DNA of 64,000 nt from Marivivens aquimaris (GTDB taxonomy: Bacteria > Pseudomonadota > Alphaproteobacteria > Rhodobacterales > Rhodobacteraceae): the NCBI RefSeq assembly GCF_015220045.1, contig NZ_JADBGB010000001.1:1579001-1643000 (forward strand), given 5' to 3'. Below the pieces are notes generated by a model, which was not told where the DNA came from, ran no database searches, and was given only the letters and a program-made list of their open reading frames with translations. Every line of letters starts with the position of its first letter. Position 1 is the stretch's first letter. A program made the position numbers and the translations under genes. Of the stretch, positions 37,482 to 46,396 are shown piece by piece.

Positions 37482-38769
37482 TTTTCCGACTTTCCGCCTG
37501 CGCCGCTGGATGCTGCTTTACCGCCTGATCTGGATCGTCGGCTTTCCGGTGATCATGCTCTACCTCTGGCGCCGCGCGCGCAAGGATGCACTCTACGGTC
37601 AGCACCTCGGTGAACGCTTCGGCAGCTACGCCCCGATGCCGAATGCCGTATGGGTCCATGCTGTGTCGCTGGGCGAACTTCGCTCAGCCGTGCCGCTGAT
37701 CCGCGAACTGCTGGATCGTGGCGAAAAGGTCGTCACCACCCATTTCACCCCCGCCGGTCGCCGCGAGGCGGAGCGCGTCTTCGCCGCCGACATCAACGCA
37801 GGCAACCTCCGCCCCGTCTGGGTGCCGTTCGAATTCCGCTGGACCTTCCGCCGTTTCTTCAAAGCCTTCACCCCGAAATACGGGCTGGTGATGGAGATCG
37901 AAATCTGGCCCGTGATGATTATGGAGTGCCGCCGCAAGGGCGTGCCGCTCTTCATGTGCAATTCCCAGTACCCGTCGAAAAGCTATCTGCGCGACACCAC
38001 CAAAACCAAGGCCCGCGCCGACCTGATGCGCGGCTTTGCGGGCGCGCTCGTGAAATCCGACCTGCAACGCGAACGCTTCTCCTCCATCGGGGTCGAGCAC
38101 ATCGCAGTGACGGGCGAAACGCGGTTTGAACAGCCGATCCCGCCGCATCTGGTGGAGCGCGGCGAAACCGCTCGTAAATGGCTCGCCCCAAACCGCCGCG
38201 TGATTACCATCGCCTCCGCCGTCGAGAGCGAGGACGAAACCTACATCGCCGCGATCAAAGCGACCCGTGGGCCGGACGCGCCGCTCTTCGTCTATGTCCC
38301 GCGCAAGCCCGAACGGTTCGCTGAAGTGGGCGAGATGCTCCGCGCGGCGGGTCTGAAAGTGGCCGAGAGATCAACGACTTTCGATGCTGATTTGATGTAT
38401 TCGGGACAGGCGCCGGATATCGATGTCCTGCTTGGCGACAGCCTCGGCGAGATGTACTTCTACCTCGCCATGTCGGACCAAGCGATTGTCGGCGGCGGCT
38501 TCACGCCCCACGGCGCGCATAACGTGATCGAACCGCTCGCGCTGAAAAAGCCGGTCATCGTTGGCCCCGAAATCTGGACCATCGAATACCCAGCGGTCGA
38601 AGCCATCGCGGCGGGCGTTTGCACCCACGTCCAGACCGAAGCCGAGCTTGTCAACGCAATCGAGGCCGGCCCAAAGGCCAGCCCCGATACTATCAACGCA
38701 TTTTTCGCAGCCCATACGGGCGCTGTAGAGAAAACGCTTCAAGCGGTGAAAGAGTTCACCACGCGCTGA
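37474..38769 (+). CDS. waaA: 3-deoxy-D-manno-octulosonic acid transferase
   Basis: A 431-aa GT30-type enzyme that adds Kdo from CMP-Kdo to the lipid A precursor at the inner membrane. An N-terminal anchor helix (LIWIVGFPVIMLYLWRRARK, about 19-38) precedes RFGSYAP and VWVHAVSLGELRSAVPL with the catalytic Glu. The acceptor/donor regions EIEIWPVMIMECRRKGVPLF and GGGFTPHGAHNVIEPLALKKPVI follow. It overlaps the preceding WaaA-like gene by 8 bases. In context it may instead be specialised for the surface glycan; the core WaaA assignment is from family resemblance. Confidence 0.82.
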   Translation: MADFPTFRLRRWMLLYRLIWIVGFPVIMLYLWRRARKDALYGQHLGERFGSYAPMPNAVWVHAVSLGELRSAVPLIRELLDRGEKVVTTHFTPAGRREAERVFAADINAGNLRPVWVPFEFRWTFRRFFKAFTPKYGLVMEIEIWPVMIMECRRKGVPLFMCNSQYPSKSYLRDTTKTKARADLMRGFAGALVKSDLQRERFSSIGVEHIAVTGETRFEQPIPPHLVERGETARKWLAPNRRVITIASAVESEDETYIAAIKATRGPDAPLFVYVPRKPERFAEVGEMLRAAGLKVAERSTTFDADLMYSGQAPDIDVLLGDSLGEMYFYLAMSDQAIVGGGFTPHGAHNVIEPLALKKPVIVGPEIWTIEYPAVEAIAAGVCTHVQTEAELVNAIEAGPKASPDTINAFFAAHTGAVEKTLQAVKEFTTR

Positions 38770-39547
38770 AGCCGCCGTCGACGTTCACAAGCTGGCCCGT
38801 CATGTAGCCCGACTGCGGGCTGGCGAGGAACAGCATTACGTCCGCGATTTCGTCCGGTTCGCACATGCGGCCCGCCATGATCAACTCGCCCACACGCTTC
38901 TGGAATTCTTCGGAGTGGTTGTTGAACACGGCCCCCGGCGCGATGGTGTTGACGGTCGCCTTGCGCGGCGCCCAGTAGCCCGCGAGCCAGACGGTCAGGC
39001 CGTGGATGCCCGCCTTGGTCACGCCGTAGGCCGAGAAATTCTTGAACGGCATCCCGTCATAGATCGGGTGGTGCGCGCCGTTCAGCGCGTACATCGACGC
39101 GACGTTGACCAGCGTGCAGGGCCATTTGCCGACGATATCGCGGTCCATCTGGCGGGCGATCATGAAAGCGCCGGTAAGGTTGGTGCGCAGCGTGCGCTCG
39201 AAATCCTCGACGCTGGTGTCGGCGAAATCGGGGAACGGCTTGCCCGCACCCATCAGCAGCTCGCCGGTGATGGCGGCGTTGTTGAGGACCACGTTCGGCT
39301 CCCAGCCATCCTTGAGGATGCGCTGGAAAATCTCGGTGCAGCTGTCTTCGTCGCCGACGTCGAGGTCATAGAAACGGAAGTTCTCGTTCGCGCCGTGCTT
39401 TTCGATCAGCGCATCGGCGCGGTGGCCTTTGAGGTCGGAGGCGATGACGCGCGCGCCCTCGTCCAGCATCCGGCGCACATAGGTCGAGCCGAGCACGCCG
39501 CCAGAGCCGGTGATGAATACGGTGCGGCCTTTGAGTTGATCAGCCAT
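38756..39547 (-). CDS. Short-chain dehydrogenase/reductase of the nonulosonate locus (PtmA-like)
   Basis: A 263-aa classical SDR: cofactor loop FITGSGGVLGSTYV at residue 11, VLNNAAITGE near 86, the catalytic Ser in VNVASMYALNG near 150 and YGVTK near 175. The end (MTGQLVNVDGGFSAW) is the usual family C-terminus. It is the last of a three-gene run after the Gfo/Idh and cytidylyltransferase genes, the order reported for ptmF-ptmB-ptmA in the Campylobacter legionaminic acid locus, hence the PtmA-like label. It overlaps the neuA homologue by 8 bases and converges with waaA. Confidence 0.8.
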   Translation of the reverse strand: MADQLKGRTVFITGSGGVLGSTYVRRMLDEGARVIASDLKGHRADALIEKHGANENFRFYDLDVGDEDSCTEIFQRILKDGWEPNVVLNNAAITGELLMGAGKPFPDFADTSVEDFERTLRTNLTGAFMIARQMDRDIVGKWPCTLVNVASMYALNGAHHPIYDGMPFKNFSAYGVTKAGIHGLTVWLAGYWAPRKATVNTIAPGAVFNNHSEEFQKRVGELIMAGRMCEPDEIADVMLFLASPQSGYMTGQLVNVDGGFSAW

Positions 39548-40247
39548 TCGCGGCCTCTTTCAGTTGTTCAGTCAGCAGGAATTCGACGAGCTTGAAATCG
39601 AACGGGCTGTCGATGTCGACGCAGCGCTCGGTCGGCATGATGTAGGGGATGACACGGCCCTCGTAGAGCGACTTTGCGGTCTTCAGATAGTCGGGTTTCA
39701 CGACATAAGTGCTCGCCGCGTGTTCATAGACGGTCGGGGCCGCCTGACGTGCCACCACCCCGCCGGGGAGCGGTTTCGACACGTGCAGCGCGCCGGTCTC
39801 GTCGGGCTCCACGAGGTTGAAATAGGGGTTCTTGCGCGCCTCGCAGCAGGACATCACCATGTCCGGCTTTTCCGCGTCATAGAGCGCGAGCGCGTCGGTG
39901 ATGTCCGACGGCAGACGCAGCGGCGAGGTGGCATCAAGGTCGAGGAACGCGTCGACCTTGCCGACCAGCGCCTCGGACGCTTCCAGCGCGTGCTGCCAGA
40001 CGCCCCACTTGCCCGCGCCGTCGGTGGCGAGGTGGTCGGGGCGCAGGCCAATCGCAAGCGTGCCCTTAGCAACCGCGTGTTCGTAGATTTCTTCGTCGTC
40101 GGTCGAAACGACAACGGCATCCACCTGCGCGTGTTCCAGCAGTTGCTCCAGCGACCAGTCGATCAGAGGTTTGCCGCAAATCGGTTTGAAATTTTTGCGC
40201 GGCACGCCCTTGGAGCCTGCCCGCACGCCGATATGACCGAGGATCAT
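39540..40247 (-). CDS. neuA: Acylneuraminate cytidylyltransferase family protein
   Basis: A 235-aa enzyme that activates a nonulosonic acid with CTP to the CMP-sugar used by transferases such as the GT29 protein. The N-terminal CTP-binding motif is GVRAGSKGVPRKN at residue 7, LDLDATSPLRLP near 102 carries the metal-binding acidic residues, and CVDIDSPFDFKLVEFLL near 208 is the family's C-terminal motif. CMP-Kdo and CMP-legionaminate synthetases share the fold, so the sugar is not fixed. It overlaps both neighbours. Confidence 0.87.
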   Translation of the reverse strand: MILGHIGVRAGSKGVPRKNFKPICGKPLIDWSLEQLLEHAQVDAVVVSTDDEEIYEHAVAKGTLAIGLRPDHLATDGAGKWGVWQHALEASEALVGKVDAFLDLDATSPLRLPSDITDALALYDAEKPDMVMSCCEARKNPYFNLVEPDETGALHVSKPLPGGVVARQAAPTVYEHAASTYVVKPDYLKTAKSLYEGRVIPYIMPTERCVDIDSPFDFKLVEFLLTEQLKEAANG

Positions 40248-41167
40248 GGAATTTCCTTTTCAATCGTCCCGTAGAACTGCCGCGCAGCCCATGCTGTGGC
40301 CGTCAGTGCCGTGCTTTCGCTCACGCGGTCAAGTCGGGGAACGAGCCTGTTTTCGGGTTCTTCGCCACGAAGGATGCGCAGCCAGTCGCCGGTGATACCG
40401 ACGAACATCTCGTTGCGCTCCATCTCGCGGCCAACAGTGCGCGGGCCATTTTCGTCAGTGATGACATAGTGTTGCGCGGCAAAGTCGAAGTCATACATCC
40501 GCTCAAAGCCGTAGACGACCGTCCGGCGGTGCAACTTCGGCGTCAGATAATCCATTCCCACGCTCCCCGCTGCACCCTTGGGCGACACCAGCGTCAGGCG
40601 CGAGGACATATCGACCTCGGGATAGCTGTCATGGCCGAGGCTATAGACGCCTTCAAGCGCCAGTCCGGGGAACAGCACAGTGCCCATGTCGATCTCGTGG
40701 CAGAGATCGAGCAGGACGCCGCCGCCGTTGGGCTTTGCTGCGTAGCTTTCGGAAAACAGCCAGTTCTGACGCCACTGCGTCACGTCATGCCCGATGTCGA
40801 GCGAGAAACGCACGGCGTCGCTGACGTCCTGATCGGCGAGCAGACGGAACGCGGGGTGATAGCGCATCATCAGGCCGACGACGGACTTTTCGGCCACGTC
40901 GCGGGTCATATGCTCGATCCGCACGAGGTCTTCGGGACGGAAGGCCACCGGCTTTTCGATATACATCGGCAGATTACGCTCTGCCGCATCACCGATCGGG
41001 CCGACACGCACGTCGGTCGCGGTGGCAATCACCGCCGCGTCCGCGTCATCCATGACCGCAGGGCTGTATTCGCGCCACGGCACCAGTGTGCTGTCTATGC
41101 CCAGCGATATAAGGTTGTCGTGGTGGCGGCGCCCGATGGAGCCCGCACCGATGACCTTGATCCGCAT
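40244..41167 (-). CDS. Gfo/Idh/MocA family oxidoreductase (PtmF-like by position)
   Basis: A 307-aa NAD(P)-dependent oxidoreductase: IKVIGAGSIGRRHHDNLISLG at the N-terminus is the Rossmann loop, and PMYIEKPVAF near residue 67 contains the EKP motif with the substrate-site lysine. The C-terminal sheet domain includes GGGVLLDLCHEIDMG near 145 with the conserved His/Asp. The start is ATG 41165-41167. It begins the three-gene operon with neuA and the SDR, so a sugar substrate related to the nonulosonic acid pathway is likely. Confidence 0.82.
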   Translation of the reverse strand: MRIKVIGAGSIGRRHHDNLISLGIDSTLVPWREYSPAVMDDADAAVIATATDVRVGPIGDAAERNLPMYIEKPVAFRPEDLVRIEHMTRDVAEKSVVGLMMRYHPAFRLLADQDVSDAVRFSLDIGHDVTQWRQNWLFSESYAAKPNGGGVLLDLCHEIDMGTVLFPGLALEGVYSLGHDSYPEVDMSSRLTLVSPKGAAGSVGMDYLTPKLHRRTVVYGFERMYDFDFAAQHYVITDENGPRTVGREMERNEMFVGITGDWLRILRGEEPENRLVPRLDRVSESTALTATAWAARQFYGTIEKEIP

Positions 41168-41177
41168 GGCTCCCCCG

Positions 41178-42341
41178 TCAGGCTGCCGGCATCCGCCGCT
41201 CGACGATCTCAGCCCACCAGCTGGTGCCTGCGGGAATGGCGTCGTCGTTGAAGTTGTATTCGGGGTGATGGACCGGCGCGGTGTCGCCGTTACCGACAAG
41301 GATATAGGCCCCCGGACGTTCCTCAAGCATGTAAGCGAAATCCTCGCCACCCATGATGAGCGGAGCCTCGTCGCACTGGCCAGAGATACCCTTGGCGACC
41401 TCGGCCGCGAACTCGGTCTGCTCTTCGTGGTTCACCATGACCGGATAACCGCGATAGTATTTGACCTCGGCCTCTGCGCCGAAACCTTCGGCCACCGACT
41501 GCGCCAGCTTGGTCAGACGGGCCTGCGCCAGATCGCGGTTCTCGGCGGTCAGCGTACGAACGGTGCCCTTGAGGTGGACCTGCTGCGGGATGACGTTGAA
41601 CGCTTTCGAGCTGCTTTCGACCGACGTCACCGAGACAACAACCTGCTCCACCGGATCGACGTTGCGGGACGCGATCGATTGCAGCGACGAGACGATCTGC
41701 GAAGCGGTCACAACGGGGTCGATGCCTTCGTGCGGCTTGGCAGCGTGGCCACCTTTGCCTTTAACGAAGATCTCGAACTGGTCGGTCGCGGCAAAGAACG
41801 ATCCCGGGCGGATTGCGAATTTGCCCAGCGGCATTCCAGGCCAGTTGTGCATCCCGTAGACTTCCTGAACGCCCCAACGATCCATCATGCCGTCTTCGCA
41901 CATCTCGCGGCCGCCGCCGCCGCCCTCTTCGGCGGGCTGGAAGATCACCACGACCGTGCCGTCAAAATTGCGGGTCTCGGTCAGGTACTTCGCAGCGCCT
42001 AGCAGCATCGCGGTGTGACCGTCGTGGCCACATGCGTGCATCGCGCCGTCGGTTTTCGAGGCATACGGCAGGTTGGTGGCTTCAAGGATCGGTAGCGCGT
42101 CCATATCGGCGCGAAGGCCAATGACAGCGCCGCGCGTGTCGGTCTTGCCTTTGATGACGCCGACCACGCCCGTGCGCCCGATGCCGGTGGTGACTTCGTC
42201 ACAGCCGAATTCGGTCAGCAGTTCGGCCACGCGCGCCGAGGTGCGGTGCGTCTCGAACAGGATTTCGGGGTTTTCGTGGAAATCACGTCGCCATTCGGTG
42301 ATTTCGGAATGCAGTTCGGCAAGGCGGTTTTTGACGGGCAA
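41178..42341 (-). CDS. M20 family amidohydrolase (hippurate hydrolase-like)
   Basis: A 387-aa zinc/manganese peptidase-like enzyme that cleaves N-acyl amino acids. Motifs: the WRRDFHENPE start, metal-site HACGHDGHTAML near residue 100, PAEEGGGGGREM near 130, and GGEDFAYM near 345. TTG 42341 (second residue Pro, PVKNRLAEL) is preferred because GGAGG lies 5 bases before it; ATG 42353 would place that Shine-Dalgarno inside the gene and add 4 residues. It lies 10 bases upstream of the Gfo/Idh gene on the same strand and could be cotranscribed, but no functional link is evident. Confidence 0.88.
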   Translation of the reverse strand: MPVKNRLAELHSEITEWRRDFHENPEILFETHRTSARVAELLTEFGCDEVTTGIGRTGVVGVIKGKTDTRGAVIGLRADMDALPILEATNLPYASKTDGAMHACGHDGHTAMLLGAAKYLTETRNFDGTVVVIFQPAEEGGGGGREMCEDGMMDRWGVQEVYGMHNWPGMPLGKFAIRPGSFFAATDQFEIFVKGKGGHAAKPHEGIDPVVTASQIVSSLQSIASRNVDPVEQVVVSVTSVESSSKAFNVIPQQVHLKGTVRTLTAENRDLAQARLTKLAQSVAEGFGAEAEVKYYRGYPVMVNHEEQTEFAAEVAKGISGQCDEAPLIMGGEDFAYMLEERPGAYILVGNGDTAPVHHPEYNFNDDAIPAGTSWWAEIVERRMPAA

Positions 42342-42406
42342 GGTGCCCTCCATTTCTTAAAATTTGCCTCTAGGGTGAAGCATGGCTGCCCTAGCCGCAA
42401 GCGAGA

Positions 42407-43744
42407 TCAGAGGCTCGGGCCCAGTTCGATGGGCGATCCGTCGCTGAACCGGCCAAAACGGAAGCGTGTCAGGTCGTACTGCGGGTCTTCGCCCGCCACA
42501 AGCCGCGCCGTGACCCGCCCGACGCCAGGTCCGATTCCGAAACCATGACCGCTCATCCCCGTCGCCAGCGTCAGGCCGGGGAGCATCGGAACGTGGTCAA
42601 TGATCGGCACAACGTCCGGCATCGTGTCGATCATCCCCGCCCAAGCGGTCGCGATCTCGACCTTGCCAAGCTGCGGGAACGCGCGCTCGAAACGCGCGCG
42701 GGTCAGCTCCACACGGTCCATATCCGGCGCGGGGTACAGGATGCGCATCCGCTCGAATGGTGTGACCTCGTCATCGGCCCACTTGCGCTTTGTCGTCCAC
42801 GCATCGGGGAAGCCTTTCGGCGCGTTGGGGCGGTAGCTGTTGCCTTTGGGGTCGGCGGCGAGTTGCTTGAGGTACTTCGGCAAAGCGCGAAACGCATCCG
42901 GCCCGATGAAGAACGTGTGGTTGTCCGACGCGGCCAGCGAATAGCCCCCATCGGCACGGTGGCGGAACGCGAATTCGTCGTCCACCGCTCCGCCCGCGAA
43001 AACCTCGGGTAGAGGCTTGGTTGCGGAGACTGTGGCGCGAACGGACAACTGCGGGACCGAGACACCGTGCTTGCGCAGGAACAGCGAGGACCACGCCCCG
43101 CCTGCCAGCACCACGGCGTCCGCTTTGATGCGGCCTTTCTCGGTCGCGACGCCAGCAACCTTGCCCGTCGCCATATCCAGTCCGCGCACAGCGCAGTTTT
43201 CGATGATCGTGACCCCTGCCCTGACAGCAGCGCGGGCCATCGCGGGGACGGCTTTCCACGGTTCGGCCTTCATGTCCGACGGCGTGTACATCGCGCCGAT
43301 CCAGCGTTTCGACGGGATCAACCCGCCGACCTCGCCCAGTGTGACCATGCGTGTTTCCAGCCCCACATCGCGGGCGTAGCCGATCCATTCCTCAAAGGCC
43401 TGCATCTCGTATTCGGTGCGGGCCATGTAGGCGGTGCCGCCTTGACGCAGGCCGATATCCTCGCCTGCCTCCTCGGCCATCTCGCGCCACATCCGCTGCG
43501 CCTCAAGGACGATCGGCAGCTCCGCCGGATCGCGCCCCTGCGCCCTGATCCAGCCCCAGTTGCGCGAGGATTGCTCCCCTGCGACGCGGCCCTTCTCCAA
43601 GAGCACCACGCGCAGGTTCTTTCGCGCCAGTTCCCATGCAGTCATGACGCCAACGACGCCCCCGCCAATGACAACGCAGTCCGCCGCATCAGGCAGCGGT
43701 GCATCGTGTTCAATCGGGGAATTGGCGTGAATCGGGAAAATCAT
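42407..43744 (-). CDS. FAD-dependent oxidoreductase, DAO (glycine/D-amino-acid oxidase) family
   Basis: A 445-aa flavoenzyme. The dinucleotide loop VIGGGVVGVMTAWELA lies near residue 25, EKGRVAGEQSSRNWGWIR near 51 (FAD contact, with the substrate-side Arg), WAGMIDTMPDVVPIID near 370 and GMSGHGFGIGPGVGR near 400. It resembles the roseobacter DadA/gamma-glutamylputrescine-oxidase-like group acting on amines or amino acids. The start is ATG 43742-43744. The upstream extension in frame is not conserved-looking. Confidence 0.85.
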   Translation of the reverse strand: MIFPIHANSPIEHDAPLPDAADCVVIGGGVVGVMTAWELARKNLRVVLLEKGRVAGEQSSRNWGWIRAQGRDPAELPIVLEAQRMWREMAEEAGEDIGLRQGGTAYMARTEYEMQAFEEWIGYARDVGLETRMVTLGEVGGLIPSKRWIGAMYTPSDMKAEPWKAVPAMARAAVRAGVTIIENCAVRGLDMATGKVAGVATEKGRIKADAVVLAGGAWSSLFLRKHGVSVPQLSVRATVSATKPLPEVFAGGAVDDEFAFRHRADGGYSLAASDNHTFFIGPDAFRALPKYLKQLAADPKGNSYRPNAPKGFPDAWTTKRKWADDEVTPFERMRILYPAPDMDRVELTRARFERAFPQLGKVEIATAWAGMIDTMPDVVPIIDHVPMLPGLTLATGMSGHGFGIGPGVGRVTARLVAGEDPQYDLTRFRFGRFSDGSPIELGPSL

Positions 43745-43801
43745 GGCGGGGCCTCCACGGGCAGGCTGCCCCGCGCCGTGAAAGCCCGCAAGCACAATTA
43801 C

Positions 43802-45091
43802 TTAGTGGGCCATCGACTTCTGGATGCGCGCCAGCATGAACCACACCGCGACCACCACAATCGGCGTGACAGTCGCGTAGAGCCAGTATTTCTCGATGTG
43901 CAGCAGCTTCTCTGCGGGGGCGAGCATGTAGAGCACGAGGTTCAGCGCGTAGTAGCTGATCGCCACGACAGACAACCCTTCGACCGTGTGCTGTAGCCGC
44001 AGTTGCAGGTCCGAACGGCGGTCCATGCTGGTCAGCAGCGCCTGGTTCTGGGCCGAACGGTCCACGTCCACACGGGTACGCAAGAGATCGGCGGCGCGCA
44101 TCGCGCGGGTCGACACGTCGCGCATCCGCGCTTCGGTCGATTTGACGGTGCGCATCGCGGGATCGAAACGGCGTTTCATGAATTCGCTGAACATCTGGCG
44201 CCCGCCAAAACGTTCTTCGCGCAGGACCTCGATCCGGTCGTTGACGATGTTCTCGTACGCCGCCGTTGCGCCAAAACGGAACGAGGTCTGGGCGACCATC
44301 TTCTCCAGCTCTGCCGAGACGCCGAGCAGTGCGTGGAGCGTCTCCGACGGTTCGATCTGGTCCGACGTCATACCCGTCACAAGGTCCAGCAGCCGCGTTT
44401 CGGTGTCGCCCAGTTTGGGTGACACCTCGCGCGCCTCCGCGAAGCCGAGCATCGCCATCGTCTTATAGGTTTCGATCTCGCACAGCCGCTGCACAACGCG
44501 TCCGATACGGCGCTTGCCGCAGTGCGGGGCGGCAAAAACGGCGAAGCGCATATGTCCCGCACTGTCGATCCGGTAGTCGCCCGCGATCACCAGATGACGG
44601 TCGAGGCACCAGCTCACTGCGAGGCTTTCGCCCACGAACCAGTCGTCGATGCGCTGCACCATGTCCTCTTCGGAGGGCATCCCCTCGATCCGGATGAGGG
44701 CCGACGTGATCCGCACCCCCGGCGCATTTGCCAGCCAGTCGTCGGGAAACAGACCAAAGGTGCCCGCGTCGAACGGACGTTCGGCCACGCCCTCACCGAT
44801 GATGGTGTAGGTCACGAATTCGGTGTGGCTTTCCCACTTCAGCCAGTGCTTTCCGATCTGGCCGAAGTAATGGGTCGCGCCCGGCTGCGGGTGCGATGCG
44901 CCGAAACGGTCGAGGAGCGCAATGAGGTGCGCACGCTCGGCATCCCTGTCGCGGCTTTTGTTGCCGTTCGCGGGCTTGATCGCGAGGTAGGCCGCACGGC
45001 CCGGTGCGGACATGACAGGAAACGGACGGGCGTGAAGCTCGTTCGACAAAGGATAGCGGAGGTCGTGGTCTTGGATCGGTGTCATCGTCAT
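43802..45091 (-). CDS. DUF3422 family membrane-associated protein
   Basis: A 429-aa protein of the DUF3422 family: N-terminal DHDLRYPLSNELHARPFPVM, YDLxTE-like HTEFVTYTIIGEG region, and a C-terminal part with LLRTRVDVDRSAQNQALLTSMDRR followed by two transmembrane helices (about 378-395 and 403-422). That layout places a large soluble domain on one side of the membrane; the predicted coiled region before the helices recalls CorA-like or sensory membrane proteins. Function is not known. The start at ATG 45091 could equally be ATG 45085. Confidence 0.85.
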   Translation of the reverse strand: MTMTPIQDHDLRYPLSNELHARPFPVMSAPGRAAYLAIKPANGNKSRDRDAERAHLIALLDRFGASHPQPGATHYFGQIGKHWLKWESHTEFVTYTIIGEGVAERPFDAGTFGLFPDDWLANAPGVRITSALIRIEGMPSEEDMVQRIDDWFVGESLAVSWCLDRHLVIAGDYRIDSAGHMRFAVFAAPHCGKRRIGRVVQRLCEIETYKTMAMLGFAEAREVSPKLGDTETRLLDLVTGMTSDQIEPSETLHALLGVSAELEKMVAQTSFRFGATAAYENIVNDRIEVLREERFGGRQMFSEFMKRRFDPAMRTVKSTEARMRDVSTRAMRAADLLRTRVDVDRSAQNQALLTSMDRRSDLQLRLQHTVEGLSVVAISYYALNLVLYMLAPAEKLLHIEKYWLYATVTPIVVVAVWFMLARIQKSMAH

Positions 45092-45171
45092 CAGCGCTCA
45101 GTCTATAACGATGGACACTAGCGGCGCTTGCCGCTCACGCAAAACGATTTTTGCAGTGTTTTTATATATTT

Positions 45172-45202
45172 AGCGGCACACGATGGTATACCGTGTGCCG
45201 CT
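45172..45202. other. Hairpin downstream of the decarboxylase gene
   Basis: The 11-bp arms AGCGGCACACG/CGTGTGCCGCT enclose a 9-base loop, 16 bases after the decarboxylase stop. The T-run (CTTTTG) follows on the plus strand; on the minus strand, where the gene is read, the hairpin is followed by A/T-rich sequence without a U-tract. It may still stabilise the mRNA 3' end. Confidence 0.55.
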
Positions 45203-45217
45203 TTTGATGTCAGGTGG

Positions 45218-46390
45218 TCAGATGCAAACCACGTCCAGCGGCGGGAAGCCATTGAAGCAGACCGACGAATAGGTCGAGGTGTAGGCACCCGTGTTGCGGA
45301 TGAGAACGCGGTCGCCAGCCTTGAGGGTCAGCGGCAGCGGCATCGGGCGCTTTTCATACAGAACGTCTGCGGAGTCGCAGGACGGGCCAGCCATAATGCA
45401 CGGACCCATCGCGTCGTTGTCGCGCGGGGTTTCGAACTGGTAGCGGATCGCCTCGCCTTCGGTCTCTGCCAGACCCGAAAAACGGCCGATCGACAGGTAG
45501 ACCCAGCGGTGCACGTCGCGGTCCGACTTGCGGGACACGAGCAGCACTTCGCAAGCGATGACGCCAGCTTCGGCAACCATGCCGCGGCCCGGCTCTGCCA
45601 TGATGGTGGCAACGTCGCCGAACTTGGCGTTGATCATCTCCATGACAGCAGCGGCGTAGTCGGTCGGCGCCTGAATGGCCTCACCGTAGAACGCGGGGAA
45701 ACCACCACCGATGTTCAGAAGTGTCAGGTCGTGACCAGCCGCTTTGCCTGCGTGCCAGATCTCTGCGAGCGCGTCGAGCGACGGCTCCCACATCTCTGCC
45801 TTGCGGGTCTGCGATCCGACGTGGAACGAGAAACCGACAGGGTTCAGGCCGAGCGACTTGGCAACGTCCAGCAGGCGGATTGCGGTGTCCTTGTCGCAGC
45901 CGAACTTGCGGGTCAGCGGCCAGTCGGCCTGGCTCACCTCGACGATCAGGCGGATGTAAACATCAGCGCCCGGTGCGTGCTCTGCGATCTTTTCCAGCTC
46001 TTCGTCGGCGTCGGCTGCGAACAGGCGGATGCCAGCGTTGTAAGCCCACGCGATGTCTGCCGGACGCTTGATGGTGTTGCCGAACGAGACAGTCTCGGGA
46101 CGAGCTCCCTGCGACAGGCAGATCTCGATCTCGCCGCGCGATGCCGCATCGAAGTGCGAGCCGAGCGACACAAGACGGCTGATGATTTCCAGAGCGGGGT
46201 TGGCTTTGACAGCGTAGTGGATGTCAGCGCGGCCCAGACCTGCTTTGAGAGCATTGAACTGCTCTTCAACGCGATCGACGTCGACGATCAGGGTCGGACG
46301 GTCGAATTCGTTATTGGCGACGTAGGCGTCCAGACGTGCGGACATGGGGTGCTGAGAGGCGGATTGCGCCCCTGCTACAGCAAAAGTCAT
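45218..46390 (-). CDS. Ornithine/lysine decarboxylase, eukaryotic-type (fold III)
   Basis: A 390-aa PLP enzyme of the alanine-racemase-fold decarboxylases making putrescine (or cadaverine). The PLP lysine is in IHYAVKANP near residue 63; FDAASRGEIEICL, FHVGSQ and GGGFPAFYG line the cofactor site; MAEPGRGMVAEAG binds phosphate; the substrate-side cysteine is in AGPSCDSADVLY near 342. ATG 46390 is preferred over ATG 46396 because GGAG then stands 6 bases upstream, while it directly abuts the earlier ATG. Ornithine versus lysine preference cannot be decided from sequence. Confidence 0.88.
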   Translation of the reverse strand: MTFAVAGAQSASQHPMSARLDAYVANNEFDRPTLIVDVDRVEEQFNALKAGLGRADIHYAVKANPALEIISRLVSLGSHFDAASRGEIEICLSQGARPETVSFGNTIKRPADIAWAYNAGIRLFAADADEELEKIAEHAPGADVYIRLIVEVSQADWPLTRKFGCDKDTAIRLLDVAKSLGLNPVGFSFHVGSQTRKAEMWEPSLDALAEIWHAGKAAGHDLTLLNIGGGFPAFYGEAIQAPTDYAAAVMEMINAKFGDVATIMAEPGRGMVAEAGVIACEVLLVSRKSDRDVHRWVYLSIGRFSGLAETEGEAIRYQFETPRDNDAMGPCIMAGPSCDSADVLYEKRPMPLPLTLKAGDRVLIRNTGAYTSTYSSVCFNGFPPLDVVCI

Positions 46391-46396
46391 GGTCAT

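Noticed and set aside
45172..45202. Hairpin as intrinsic terminator of the decarboxylase gene
   Set aside because: The T-run follows on the plus strand; in the direction of the gene the stem is followed by A/T-rich sequence without a U-tract.
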